Shown here: piece by piece, positions 19,784 through 29,400 of the stretch
Position numbering within the stretch: the stretch's first letter is position 1
Layout: every line of letters begins with the position of its first letter
Assembly (NCBI GenBank): GCA_023356605.1
Contig: JAKQYE010000007.1
Coordinates: 1 to 55,655 of the forward strand
Length of the DNA: 55,655 bases
DNA from: Trichodesmium sp. MAG_R02
Lineage (GTDB): Bacteria > Cyanobacteriota > Cyanobacteriia > Cyanobacteriales > Microcoleaceae
Direction of reading: 5' to 3'
Made by a program: the position numbers and the translations under genes
Notes under the pieces: generated by a model
Databases searched by the model: none
What the model was told of the DNA's origin: nothing
Seen by the model: only the letters and a program-made list of their open reading frames with translations

Positions 19784-20785
19784 TTATGCCTGACGATATT
19801 TTTTTTCAGCTAAGTTGTAAATTTCTGCCATAATTTTCACCCTTTCACGGGATTGAATTAAAGGAATATTTTTTACTGTACCAGCAATCACTTCTGCAAA
19901 AAAGTTTAGTTGATTGACATAATAATTCTGTGCTGGAAACTTAATTTTTTCTATTTGTTGAGTCTCAAGGTGGCAAATTTCCAGCTTCATGCTTTGTCCA
20001 AAATTAGGACGGAAAAAATTTTTGATATTAATGTTTACTTTTTCTAGTTCAATGGAGTGATGTGCTTCAAAAGGATGTTCAAAAGAACAATAAAATTCAG
20101 TTAATATATCTTGAGGAAAATTTAAACGAGCGCAAAAGTTTAAATCAATACCATTAAGTCTGTTAAACTCACATTGAGCGGAAATAGTTTCTGGTTGTAA
20201 ACCTAAACAAATTTGAACAAGTTGAATCCAATAAGTACCGAGGTCAAAAAAAGCTCCCCCTCCTTTTTCAGGGGAAAAACGATAATTTTCAGAATTATTT
20301 TCTTCTTTAAAGTCAAGAGTTAAATTAGTTTTAATTGCCTTTAGTCTGCCATAATTTTTTGTGTCAAGAATCTCCTTTAGTTTTTGTTGCCAAGGATGAT
20401 GTTGTACCATAATAGCTTCGAGTAAAGGAATATCATTTTCCTGTACCGATTTTTCTATTTCATCAAATTCTTCAAGATTAAGACATAAGGGTTTTTCTGC
20501 CAATACTGGTTTTTTAGCTTGAATAGATTTAATTACCCAAGGGGTATGAAGATGATTAGCTAGGGGTATATAAACAGCATCAATTTTATCACTTTCAATG
20601 AGAGTATCATAATCAGGAAATACTGTCTTGATTTGATAATCTTGTGCAAATTTTTCAGCGTTCAATTTATCTCTAGCAGCCACACCAAAAACTTCAATAT
20701 TTTCTAGTTTTTGGGCAGGTTCAATAATTGCCTTTTTAGCAATATTCGCCGCCCCGATAATACCAATAGATAAGGGTTTATTCAT
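19784..20785 (-). CDS. Gfo/Idh/MocA family oxidoreductase
   Basis: A 333-residue NAD(P)-dependent oxidoreductase. The N-terminal Rossmann fold begins SIGIIGAANIAKKAIIEPAQ, with the nucleotide-binding GxxGxANIA and a following VAARD. The signature AEKPLCLN (~95-102), with its catalytic Lys, is present. The C-terminal alpha/beta domain contains GGGAFFDLGTYWIQLVQICL. Family members oxidise or reduce sugars, inositols or similar polyols. In this setting, between an NRPS and a methyltransferase, sugar or side-chain tailoring is likely, but the substrate cannot be read from sequence. Confidence 0.85.
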   Translation of the reverse strand: MNKPLSIGIIGAANIAKKAIIEPAQKLENIEVFGVAARDKLNAEKFAQDYQIKTVFPDYDTLIESDKIDAVYIPLANHLHTPWVIKSIQAKKPVLAEKPLCLNLEEFDEIEKSVQENDIPLLEAIMVQHHPWQQKLKEILDTKNYGRLKAIKTNLTLDFKEENNSENYRFSPEKGGGAFFDLGTYWIQLVQICLGLQPETISAQCEFNRLNGIDLNFCARLNFPQDILTEFYCSFEHPFEAHHSIELEKVNINIKNFFRPNFGQSMKLEICHLETQQIEKIKFPAQNYYVNQLNFFAEVIAGTVKNIPLIQSRERVKIMAEIYNLAEKKYRQA

Positions 20786-20971
20786 AGTAAAATATATAGA
20801 CTATTACAATAGATTATCATTACTTTTAAGATTAGAATAAAACCTTTTTATATTTATATTATAAAATTTTATCCCACCTACTGCCTTAAAAAGGGAGCAA
20901 ATGTCAAAAAGGCAAATGGCAAATGGCAAAGGTTATTTTAAAAGTAGCTTGAACTACTAAGCTGTTAACTA

Positions 20972-20990
20972 TAGCAATCCTAAATAGAAT
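20972..20990. repeat. Solo end of MITE family 2
   Basis: TAGCAATCCTAAATAGAAT matches one terminal repeat of family 2, just downstream of the methyltransferase. No second end is found nearby, so it is a fragment. Confidence 0.35.
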
Positions 20991-21010
20991 GATTAAAATT
21001 AATCATAATA

Positions 21011-22039
21011 TTATGCAGGAATAGCCTCTAAAAAAAATATCATTTCATTAAGATGAATCCAACGTAAAGAAGTAAATCCTGATTCTTGCAAAAGTTGCTC
21101 AAATTCATGTTTTCTACGAAATCTAGCCCCAAACATTACCCATAAATTAAGACTTGCTAATAATTCTGATGTTGATATTGTATCAAATAAAATGAAATCT
21201 AAAATTAATAATTTACTTTCCGATGGCATTACATTGTAGCAATTCTTGAGAATTTCTTTGACTTTTTCATCATTCCAATTTAATAAAACACGGGAAATTA
21301 AATAAATATCTCCATTTTTAGGAATAGTTTCTGGCTCAAAAAAACTACCTGTAACTAAAGAGCAACGCTCACTAACTCCAGCATCTGATAAAAGATTTTC
21401 AGCCCCAACCATTGCTTGTTCTAAGTCAAATACTGTAGCCTGTAATTCCGGAAATTGTTGTAATAATAAAGCACTTAAAGCTCCTATATTGCCACCAATA
21501 TCAATAACATGACCTGAAAATTTATAATTCTTTTCAACCTCTAATGTAGCTAACCAAGCTTGGGTAGTTTGTTCCATAAAACGGTTAAAAAGAAGATTTT
21601 GTTCAGAGTTTTGGCGAAAGTAGGAAAAAATGTCTTGCTCATAAACTTGTTCAAAAGCAGTTTTTCCTGTTCGTAAACTGTTTGTTAATTCTCCCCAAGC
21701 TTTATAGCCATAATCATGATGAGTTAATATTGGTATAACGGAATTAGGTGTATCAGGGCATAAGCGTAAACCTTCTGAGCTTAATTTATAATAGTTTTGC
21801 TCATCTTTTTCAATTAAATTGAGAGTAATAGCAATTTCTAAAAGATGTTCTAAGATAACATAATCTACTTTTAATGCTTGTGCTAGTTGGAGTGAATTTT
21901 GAGAACCTTGTTGTTGTAAATATTCAGGTATTTTCAAATGATATAAGCTAAAAATAGCTTGACTAAGTCGGTAGGCACATAAGCTATCATCTAAAGAAAG
22001 ATAAGTAAAGCTTTTGTAATTATTAAGCTGTGAAGACAT
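21011..22039 (-). CDS. SAM-dependent O-methyltransferase (plant-OMT/hydroxyneurosporene type)
   Basis: A 342-residue protein. Residues ~15-100 form a winged-helix dimerisation domain (YRLSQAIFSLYHLKIPEYLQ). The class I methyltransferase domain follows, with SAM motif VIDIGGNIGALSALLLQQFP (~178-197), an acidic FDLEQ strand end and DIYLISRVLLNWNDEKV. This fold typically methylates hydroxyl groups on small molecules such as polyketides, phenolics and carotenoids. It is on the same strand as Gfo/Idh and NRPS, separated by ~225 bp. It is probably a tailoring enzyme of the surrounding cluster. Confidence 0.85.
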   Translation of the reverse strand: MSSQLNNYKSFTYLSLDDSLCAYRLSQAIFSLYHLKIPEYLQQQGSQNSLQLAQALKVDYVILEHLLEIAITLNLIEKDEQNYYKLSSEGLRLCPDTPNSVIPILTHHDYGYKAWGELTNSLRTGKTAFEQVYEQDIFSYFRQNSEQNLLFNRFMEQTTQAWLATLEVEKNYKFSGHVIDIGGNIGALSALLLQQFPELQATVFDLEQAMVGAENLLSDAGVSERCSLVTGSFFEPETIPKNGDIYLISRVLLNWNDEKVKEILKNCYNVMPSESKLLILDFILFDTISTSELLASLNLWVMFGARFRRKHEFEQLLQESGFTSLRWIHLNEMIFFLEAIPA

Positions 22040-22191
22040 TAAAAACTCCGTTATTTATAGTAGATTAATTAGCTTTGATTTGGCCGTACTCTATTTGGCT
22101 CTGGCTATAAATATAATTTAACTACTCCTAGAAGTGTTGAGTTTAGTTGTACTACGGGGATATATTTTCTCATATTGATTCTCCCCTTGAT

Positions 22192-23139
22192 TTAAGATAT
22201 TTTTGGATTAAATAATATCGGTTTTACAGGAGTAATATTATCTGCTAAAAATTCCATATCTTCTAATTTTCCATCACAATATAATGCTAAGTCGCAACCT
22301 GCTTTTAATGAGCGATTAACTTTGGTGACTAAATCTCCTGATAAAGCTTTCATAGTTAAGTCATCAGTAACTAATATACCTTCAAAACCAATTTGCTTAC
22401 GGATAATTTCTTGTATAATAATGGGTGAAGTAGTAGCACAATTTTCCGAATCAATAGCAGCATAAATAACATGAGCGCTCATTGCCCAAGTAACAGATTT
22501 GGCTAAAGTTTTAAAAGGTAAAAAATCACGTTCAGATAATTCTTTTAGAGATGTCTCAACCACTGGTAAAGCTTCATGACTATCTACTAAAGCACGACCA
22601 TGACCGGGGATATGTTTAATTACAGGTATAACTCCCTCCTCTTGAAAACCTTCAATTACAGCTTTAGCCATTGTTATAATTTCTGAAGGTAAATTACTAT
22701 AAGCTCTTGTACCAATTACTAGATCAGCTTCAGGTATAGGACAATCAAGTACGGGAGAACAATTAACATTAATACCAATGTTTCGTAAATCTTGAGCTAT
22801 GTGTTTGGCATCTATTTTTGCTCTATGTGCAGCTTCCCTTAGATCATTAGTTTCTTGAAGATAAGAGGAAGCAGAAGGCGCAACCCACCAATGGGGCGGC
22901 TGTAAACGAGTAACTCGACCTCCTTCTTGATCAATTAAGATGGGAATATCTTTTTGATTAATACATTCTCTCAAAGCATCAGTTAATTGTTTAACTTGAG
23001 TAGGGTTTTCACAGTTGCGTTGAAATAGAATAAAACCAGCCGGTTGAGAGCGAGTAAATAATTGTCTTTCAGCTTCAGATAAAGTTGTTCGAGCTAGTGA
23101 AAAAATTATAGGTAACATATCTGTTTGAGAATTGAACAT
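22192..23139 (-). CDS. nagZ: Family GH3 beta-N-acetylhexosaminidase (NagZ-like)
   Basis: A 315-residue glycoside hydrolase family 3 protein. Motifs: LIDQEGGRVTRLQPPHW, KHIPGHGRALVDSHEALPVV (the catalytic His/Asp loop) and EGILVTDDLTMKALSG with the nucleophile Asp. NagZ removes N-acetylglucosamine from muropeptides in the cytoplasm. The PPHW and GHGRA-x-VDSH variants are ones I associate with alphaproteobacterial NagZ; cyanobacterial enzymes more often have GHGDT. That hints at transfer. It sits among biosynthetic genes, so a role in maturing or hydrolysing a glycosylated product is possible. Most of it is repeated, broken, at 42073-42916. Confidence 0.88.
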   Translation of the reverse strand: MFNSQTDMLPIIFSLARTTLSEAERQLFTRSQPAGFILFQRNCENPTQVKQLTDALRECINQKDIPILIDQEGGRVTRLQPPHWWVAPSASSYLQETNDLREAAHRAKIDAKHIAQDLRNIGINVNCSPVLDCPIPEADLVIGTRAYSNLPSEIITMAKAVIEGFQEEGVIPVIKHIPGHGRALVDSHEALPVVETSLKELSERDFLPFKTLAKSVTWAMSAHVIYAAIDSENCATTSPIIIQEIIRKQIGFEGILVTDDLTMKALSGDLVTKVNRSLKAGCDLALYCDGKLEDMEFLADNITPVKPILFNPKIS

Positions 23140-23170
23140 AAGAAAGAGTATTGGAAAACTTTAAGATCTC
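22378..23170. repeat. Direct repeat, left copy (nagZ 5' two thirds and upstream)
   Basis: From inside nagZ through its start and ~30 bp upstream (GAGAATTGAACATAAGAAA), this stretch is nearly identical to 42073-43108, in the same orientation. The right copy holds two extra insertions. The two copies bracket the 19-kb core of the biosynthetic region. Confidence 0.85.
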
Positions 23171-23586
23171 CCTAAATTGTCCTTCTATCTCCCTTGGTAA
23201 GGGGGAAATTTAAGGATATAGCATTGGTTTGACGGAGACTTTCCGTTACATTAACCCCTTTTTAAGCTATCCCTTATTAAGTATCTCCTGGAACCCCTTG
23301 AAACCATCAGAGTAGCTTTTCAGGCAACAGAACTGGCAAAAAAATCCAGAACTGAACCCTATTGACCTATAACCAGTATCTTTTGTCAAGTCTGATGTTA
23401 AGAAATATGCTTAAACAGTTATGCTTTATAAGGGAGCAAGGGGGAATCAAAATTAGCTCTTAATATTTGTCAAAAATTATCTCTAAAACTTAAGAATATT
23501 GCCAGCTAAAAGCTAATAGTAGATATTCTATTTAGTTAGATATTAGAATGACATTTTTGTATTTTGCAATTATTTCTTTGACTATA

Positions 23587-23722
23587 TAGCAGTCCGCGCA
23601 TAGGTTGCGATAAATCAAAAAGTAAATTAAACTTTTGAAACTTTTGCCTATTATCTGTTCCCTGTTTATTATCTCCTAAAAAGCAGTAGGATTTTTGCGC
23701 CCGATCACTCATAGGATTGCTA
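23587..23722. repeat. MITE family 2 copy (subtype b)
   Basis: A 136-bp element with ends TAGCAGTCCGCGCATAGGTT and ATAGGATTGCTA, and TA at 23585-23586 and 23723-23724. It contains the inverted order of the block AGCAGTAGGATTTTTGCGCC also seen at 26071. It lies between nagZ and the ABC transporter. The rest of 23140-23739 shows no gene. Confidence 0.65.
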
Positions 23723-23739
23723 TAACTGATTTAGTAAAC

Positions 23740-25719
23740 CTAATTATTGATTTCTTTGAGTTCCCATTCACCTCCTTCTGTTATTTTTAGTAATTGCTGA
23801 TGATATTGTTTTAAAGTATTTCGGTGCCCTACGCTAATATAAGTAGTTCCACCATTTAATAATGTTTGATAAAGTGCTTTCTCATTGTCAACATCCAATG
23901 CACTTGTCGCTTCATCTAAAATTACATAGAGGGGTTTGCTAACTAAAATTCTGGCAAAAGCAACTCTTTGTTGTTCTCCTAAAGAAAGAATTTTTTCCCA
24001 GTTTTCTTGAGCATTTAATCCTCCCTTAAAACGACTGATTAAATTAGGTAAGTTAACTTTTTCTAGAATGAGTTGTAATTGATCATCGTCAACTGTATTA
24101 GTAAGGTTAGGATATAATAATTGTTCTCGTAATGTTCCTACAATCATATAAGGACGTTGGGGCAAGAATAACATTTCTTCGAGTTGAGGATGTTTAATTG
24201 TTCCTTTTCCTGAAGTCCACAATTGAGCGATCGCCCTTAAAAGAGAACTTTTTCCTAAACCACTACTACCCATAACTAATAGATTATTAAAAGATGACAC
24301 AGAAACCGATAAATCTTTGATTAAAATTCTCAAAAAATCAGGAGTTTTTAAGGTTAAATTTTGGAGATTAATTTGAGAATAATTTTGATAATCAATATGA
24401 GTAATTTCTAAGGAAAATTCTTCATCAATTTCTGAGAGTCTATCTAGATTATTACAAGATTCATGAAATTCCGCTAAACGGTTAATACTTGCCGCATATC
24501 CTGTAATCTTTTGAAGTTGATTTACCACAAACGCAAGAGCAAAGAAAAGTGCGGCAAAAGCATAATCAGCTTGAGTAAATTGTCCAAATTCTACTTCACC
24601 TTTAAAGTAGAGAGGAGCTATAATAAAAAAGGGAAATAAAAGAATGATATATTCATAGGTTTTTTGAAATAAATTAATAAAAGATTCCCAGATAATCAAT
24701 AAATTGAAATTCTTAATAGCATCTATTAATCTATGATTAACTTGTTGATTTTCTAGTTTTTCTCCTCGATAAAAGGCAACTGATTCAGCATTTTCTCTAA
24801 CTCTAATTAAACTATAACGAAAGTTGGCTTCTAAGCGAAATTGATTATAGTTAACCCCAATTACTCGGCTTCCCATAATCAGGGCAATAAAAGTTCCTGA
24901 AATAGCATAAATTAATAATCCTAATGCCAATATTTTAGAGATGCTATATAAAACAGTAACAAAAGAAAACAGGGTTATAATCGAGCTTAAAAGTTGTAAA
25001 AGCAGATTTAAAGTGACAGCAGTAAAAGAATCAATATCTTCAGTAATCCTTTGATCGGGATTATCTAATTCTAAATTAATTGAATTATTAAGTTTATAGT
25101 AATTACGTTGATAAAAATAAAGATTAAGGAAACTTTTTGCCAACCATTCTCTCCACATTAAGCCTAATTTATTCTGAGAATAATTATAAATAACAAAAAT
25201 CGGGATTGCGATGATAAAAATAATTCCCAAAAATGTTAAATTTTGCCAGAAAACTTCTTCATTTCTTTGATTTAAAGCAGTAGTTATGAGTCTAAGTGCA
25301 TAACTGATGAGAACTTTAATACCTGTTGTGGCAAATAATAAAAATAAAAGTAAACCTGATAATGACCATTGTGCCCATCTTTTTTTGAGCTTATGCTTTT
25401 GAGATCGAAAAATTAAACTACTTACAAACAATGTCCCAACAGCAATATAAGGAATAGGAGAATTTAATAAGTTATGTACTTGATCAATTAACTCTGAAGC
25501 AGACTGACTAAAAAAATTTGGAAAAATAGCTTCTGCTAAAAATATTAATCCAATCGTTAAGAAAAATATAATGGCAATAATAGCAAGTAATAAAACCAAA
25601 ACTAAGCAAAAAAATACTTGTGTTTGTCTAGGTGCAACTGGAAAAAAGTAAGGTTGTGCTATTTTGATCAAACGTAACCAGAGTTTTCTATCAAATTGAA
25701 ACTGATAAGATTTTGTCAT
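23740..25719 (-). CDS. ABC transporter, SbmA/ABCD-like membrane-ATPase fusion
   Basis: A 659-residue half-transporter. About six hydrophobic helices span residues ~35-420, including SQNKLGLMWREWLAKSFL, the EAA-like motif of the ABCD/SbmA (ABC_membrane_2) family. The ATPase domain (~450-655) has Walker A GSSGLGKSS, signature LSLGEQQRVAFAR, Walker B YVILDEATSALD and the H-loop VGHR. This type often accompanies cyanobacterial NRPS/PKS clusters; McyH of the microcystin cluster is one example I recall. It lies next to the PKS on the same strand, so export of the cluster product is a good inference. Confidence 0.87.
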   Translation of the reverse strand: MTKSYQFQFDRKLWLRLIKIAQPYFFPVAPRQTQVFFCLVLVLLLAIIAIIFFLTIGLIFLAEAIFPNFFSQSASELIDQVHNLLNSPIPYIAVGTLFVSSLIFRSQKHKLKKRWAQWSLSGLLLFLLFATTGIKVLISYALRLITTALNQRNEEVFWQNLTFLGIIFIIAIPIFVIYNYSQNKLGLMWREWLAKSFLNLYFYQRNYYKLNNSINLELDNPDQRITEDIDSFTAVTLNLLLQLLSSIITLFSFVTVLYSISKILALGLLIYAISGTFIALIMGSRVIGVNYNQFRLEANFRYSLIRVRENAESVAFYRGEKLENQQVNHRLIDAIKNFNLLIIWESFINLFQKTYEYIILLFPFFIIAPLYFKGEVEFGQFTQADYAFAALFFALAFVVNQLQKITGYAASINRLAEFHESCNNLDRLSEIDEEFSLEITHIDYQNYSQINLQNLTLKTPDFLRILIKDLSVSVSSFNNLLVMGSSGLGKSSLLRAIAQLWTSGKGTIKHPQLEEMLFLPQRPYMIVGTLREQLLYPNLTNTVDDDQLQLILEKVNLPNLISRFKGGLNAQENWEKILSLGEQQRVAFARILVSKPLYVILDEATSALDVDNEKALYQTLLNGGTTYISVGHRNTLKQYHQQLLKITEGGEWELKEINN

Positions 25720-26070
25720 TTTTTTTATATTTTATATTAGATCTCTTGCATGACTTTTTTTATGGTGCAATATTAAAGTAAAAAAAGTACGTTTCTCCGA
25801 AATTAATTGCTAATATTTGTTATGAAACAATATCAATATTCCTATATTATTTATTGAGGAATGGGTTATCTTCTAGGTATTTTGAAACTTCTCATATATA
25901 TAAAAAACAAAAGCTAAATGTGAGTTAACATTATAATTCAGGATTACTATAATATTGGGATTAAACTTAAAAATACAGCATATTTTGGAAAAATTAGGTA
26001 GAAGCTAGAATAGTCGAAGTATTGTGCTTAAGGCATCATAACAACGGGAATAGCTGTAAAATTGGTTATA

Positions 26071-26205
26071 TAGCAATTCTATGAGTGATCGGGCGCAAAA
26101 ATCCTACTGCTTTTTAGGGAAAAGGAAACAGGGAACAGAGAATAGGTAAGAGCTTCAAAAGTTTTATTTGCTTTTTGATTTATCGCAACCTATTTAGGAT
26201 TTCTA
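26071..26205. repeat. MITE family 2 copy (subtype b, opposite orientation)
   Basis: A 135-bp element with ends TAGCAATTCTATGAGTGATC and ...TTTAGGATTTCTA, and TA at 26069-26070 and 26206-26207. The core is near-identical, inverted, to the copy at 23587, so the ABC transporter gene is flanked by two inverted copies. Confidence 0.65.
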
Positions 26206-26260
26206 TATTGTTTCTAAATATGTAAATCAAATCAATCCACATGGTATAAAACGGGAAATA

Positions 26261-26352
26261 TAGTTATTTTAATAAAGAATTGAGACAAGTATTTCTTGCT
26301 ATAACTCGCGTTTGGTGCAGAAAAAGTTTTCCAATATAATTTGAAATGACTA
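26261..26352. repeat. MITE family 1, copy D
   Basis: A 92-bp element with ends TAGTTATTTTAATAAAGAAT and ATTTGAAATGACTA, and TA at 26259-26260 and 26353-26354. It is nearly the same as copy C, with a few extra bases (CGCGTTTGG) in the middle. A short run of TAGGTAA units follows at 26402-26436. Nothing else is seen in 25720-26487. Confidence 0.75.
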
Positions 26353-26487
26353 TAAGATTAATTATAGCTTGCCAACAAAGTCTATTTATGGTGAGTATTA
26401 AATAATAGGTGATAGGTAATAGGTAATAGGTAATAATTTAAAACTTGATATTGATAGCAATTTTAGACTTTAGTCATTAAATTTTCT

Positions 26488-29400
26488 TCATGTTATGTGT
26501 TTTAAACATTCTTGTAGACACTCACCCAAATATTGTACATTCGGCTCTTTATTCATAGTAATATGATTTCCCGGAATACTATAAATTTCAATACCTTTTT
26601 CTGCTAATCCAATCCAACCATGGGCAGGAGTTTTAGCGTTAAATTCATCTCTTTGACGTGCCAAAAAGAAGTGTATTTTTCCCCCATAAACAGAAGGTTG
26701 ATAATTACGCATCGCACGAAGATTAGCTTTAAATAATTGAAGCATAATTTTAAGCTCTTTTCTGCTCTTAAATTTATCTCCACTATTTCGTAAATAAAAA
26801 TCAAGTTGTTGCTCTTCATCTAATGAGTCAAAGCCTTTAAGGTCAAGATTATTTCCTACCTCTAATAGATAGAATAAAATATTGGAAGTTTCATCAAATT
26901 CATAAGGCATATTATCAGGACTTGGAGTATCAATCAAAGCCAGAAAAGCAACGGTTTCTCCTTGACTAATTAATTCCTGTGCGATCGCAAAGGCTAATGT
27001 ACCACCAAAAGAAGTTCCTCCTAAATAATAAGGACCGTGAGGTTGAAAAGACTGTAAAGCCTCAGTATAAACCTCGACCATTTCTGGGATAGTTCTGAGG
27101 GGTGCTGCTTCTCCTTCTACTCCTTGGGCTCTAATACCGTAAATAGGTAATTGTGAGTCAAGATGATGGGCCAACTCACGATAAAAATAAACATGGCCTC
27201 CCACTGGGTGCATTAAAATTAGAGGTTTCCATGTTGGATTTCCTGCTTGAATTTTTACTACTAAATTAGGGAAAGAAGTTTCTGTGTCTAGTTGTTGATT
27301 TTTTTGATTAATTAATAAAGTTAATTCTGCAATGGTTGGAGCTTGTAATAAACTATGAGTATCCAAATCTATATTTAATTGGGTGTTTAAAAGGGTTATT
27401 AATTGAGTAGCTAAAAGAGAATCACCTCCTACTTCAAAAAAGTCTGTATCAACAGAAAGATTGCTTATTCCTAAGCATTGAGTCCAAATTTGAGCTATTT
27501 TTTGTTCAAAGGGAGTAAACTCTCGTTTTATATCAGTCTTGCTAATATTTGTGTTGGCGACAGTTGCTGGAGAAAGAGTCCCTTTTGCTATTTTTTCTGG
27601 GGAAGAAATTGCTTGAGGTAGGGGTCTAGTGACATCGATCCAGTATCTTTGTCTTTCAAAGGGATAAGTAGGCAAAGGTAAACGATAGCGTTTTTCTGAA
27701 CTATAAAAGTTATCCCAATCTACCGAAACATTATTTGCCCATAATTGTCCTAAAGTTGTTAAAAGTTGAATTTTTTCTGCTTGATTATCTGTTTGTCTAC
27801 TTCTTGGCAAACTAGACAAGGTTTTTAAATTAGGAGACTTGTCTGGATGTTGTTGCGTTAAGGTTGAGAGGGCTGAAGAAGGACCTACTTCTAAGAAAAT
27901 ATCTCCTTTCCATTGAAATAATGCCTGTAAATTATCCTTAAATTTTACTGTATGGCGAAGATGACTTACCCAATGATTAGGCTCCGTAGCTTGTGCTTCG
28001 GTAATCCAAGTACCTGTAAGGTTAGATAAGTAGGGTAATGTGGGAGGATTTAGCTTTATCTTTTTTAGATAGTTTGCAAAAGGAGCTAAAATAGGTTCCA
28101 TTAGATGAGAATGAAAACCATGAGAGGTATGAAGCTGACGACAGCTAATTCCTTGATTTTCCAGCTTTTGTTGTAAATTTTTAATCTCTTCATGACTGCC
28201 ACTTAAGACACAACGATTTACCCCATTAACCACTGCTAAAGATAAATCTGGAGTTAACCAAGATTGAACAGATTCGGCTGACATTTTTACCGCTAACATA
28301 GCACTAGAGGGTAAAGATTGAATTAATTTTCCCCTGAACGTGATTAGAGAGAGGGCATCTTCCAGGGAAAAAACTCCTGCTAAACAAGCAGCTACATATT
28401 CACCGATACTATGTCCTAACATAGCTTGAGGTTTAACTCCCCAAGACATCCAAAGTTTAGCAATAGAATATTCTACAGCAAATAAAACAGGTTGAGTTAT
28501 GGCAGTTTGTTGAAGTTGATTTTTATTTTCTGGATGATCACTATAAAGTAAAGAACGTAAATCTTTTCCTAAATGGGATAACAATATTACTGCACACTGA
28601 TCTAAAGTCTCTCTAAATACAGATTCACTATTGTATAAACCCCCAGTCATGTTCAGGTATTGTGAGCCTTGTCCGGGGAATAAAAATACTACTTTAGGCT
28701 CTTTTTCCGTTATGGTTTGAGTGTATAAGTTTTCTGGAGTGCTTAACTTTTCCACTGTATCTTTTATATCTTTACTAACTAATAAACGCCTATGAATAAA
28801 GCTTTGACGACCTTTATTTAAGGTATAAGCTACATCAGGTAAAAATAACTGAGAATTTTGCTCAAGGAATTTTGCTAAATTATAAGTAGTAGAATCTAAA
28901 GCCGTAGCTGTTTTGGCTGATAAAGTGATTAATTGTAAAGGACGAGAGGAACTACTAGGTTTTCTTTGAGGAGCTTCTGTTAAAATAACATGAGCATTAG
29001 TTCCACCAATTCCAAAAGAACTTACTCCTGCATAACGTGGTTTATTTCCTTCTACTTCCCAGTTTTTTAAATGCTTATTAACAAAAAAAGGACTATTCGC
29101 AAAGTCAATTTTAGGATTAGGAGTTGTATAATTAATACTAGCAGGAATTTGACGATATTTAAGAGCTAATACCGTTTTAATTAAACCTGCTATGCCTGCA
29201 GTAGTATCAGCATGACCAATATTAGTTTTAACTGAAGCGATAGCACAATAACCATGACGTTGTGTATGAGTCTTAAAAGCTTGGGTAAGTGCCTCGATTT
29301 CAATGGGATCCCCTAAAGCTGTACCTGTACCATGGGTTTCAATATAACTTATGTCATTTGAATCAATACCAGCTGCACTTTGAGCTTCTAAAATCACATC

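Noticed and set aside
26604..26819. Open frames on other frames inside PKS, NRPS and similar genes
   Set aside because: They overlap well-supported large genes and show no family motifs; shadows of the real frames.
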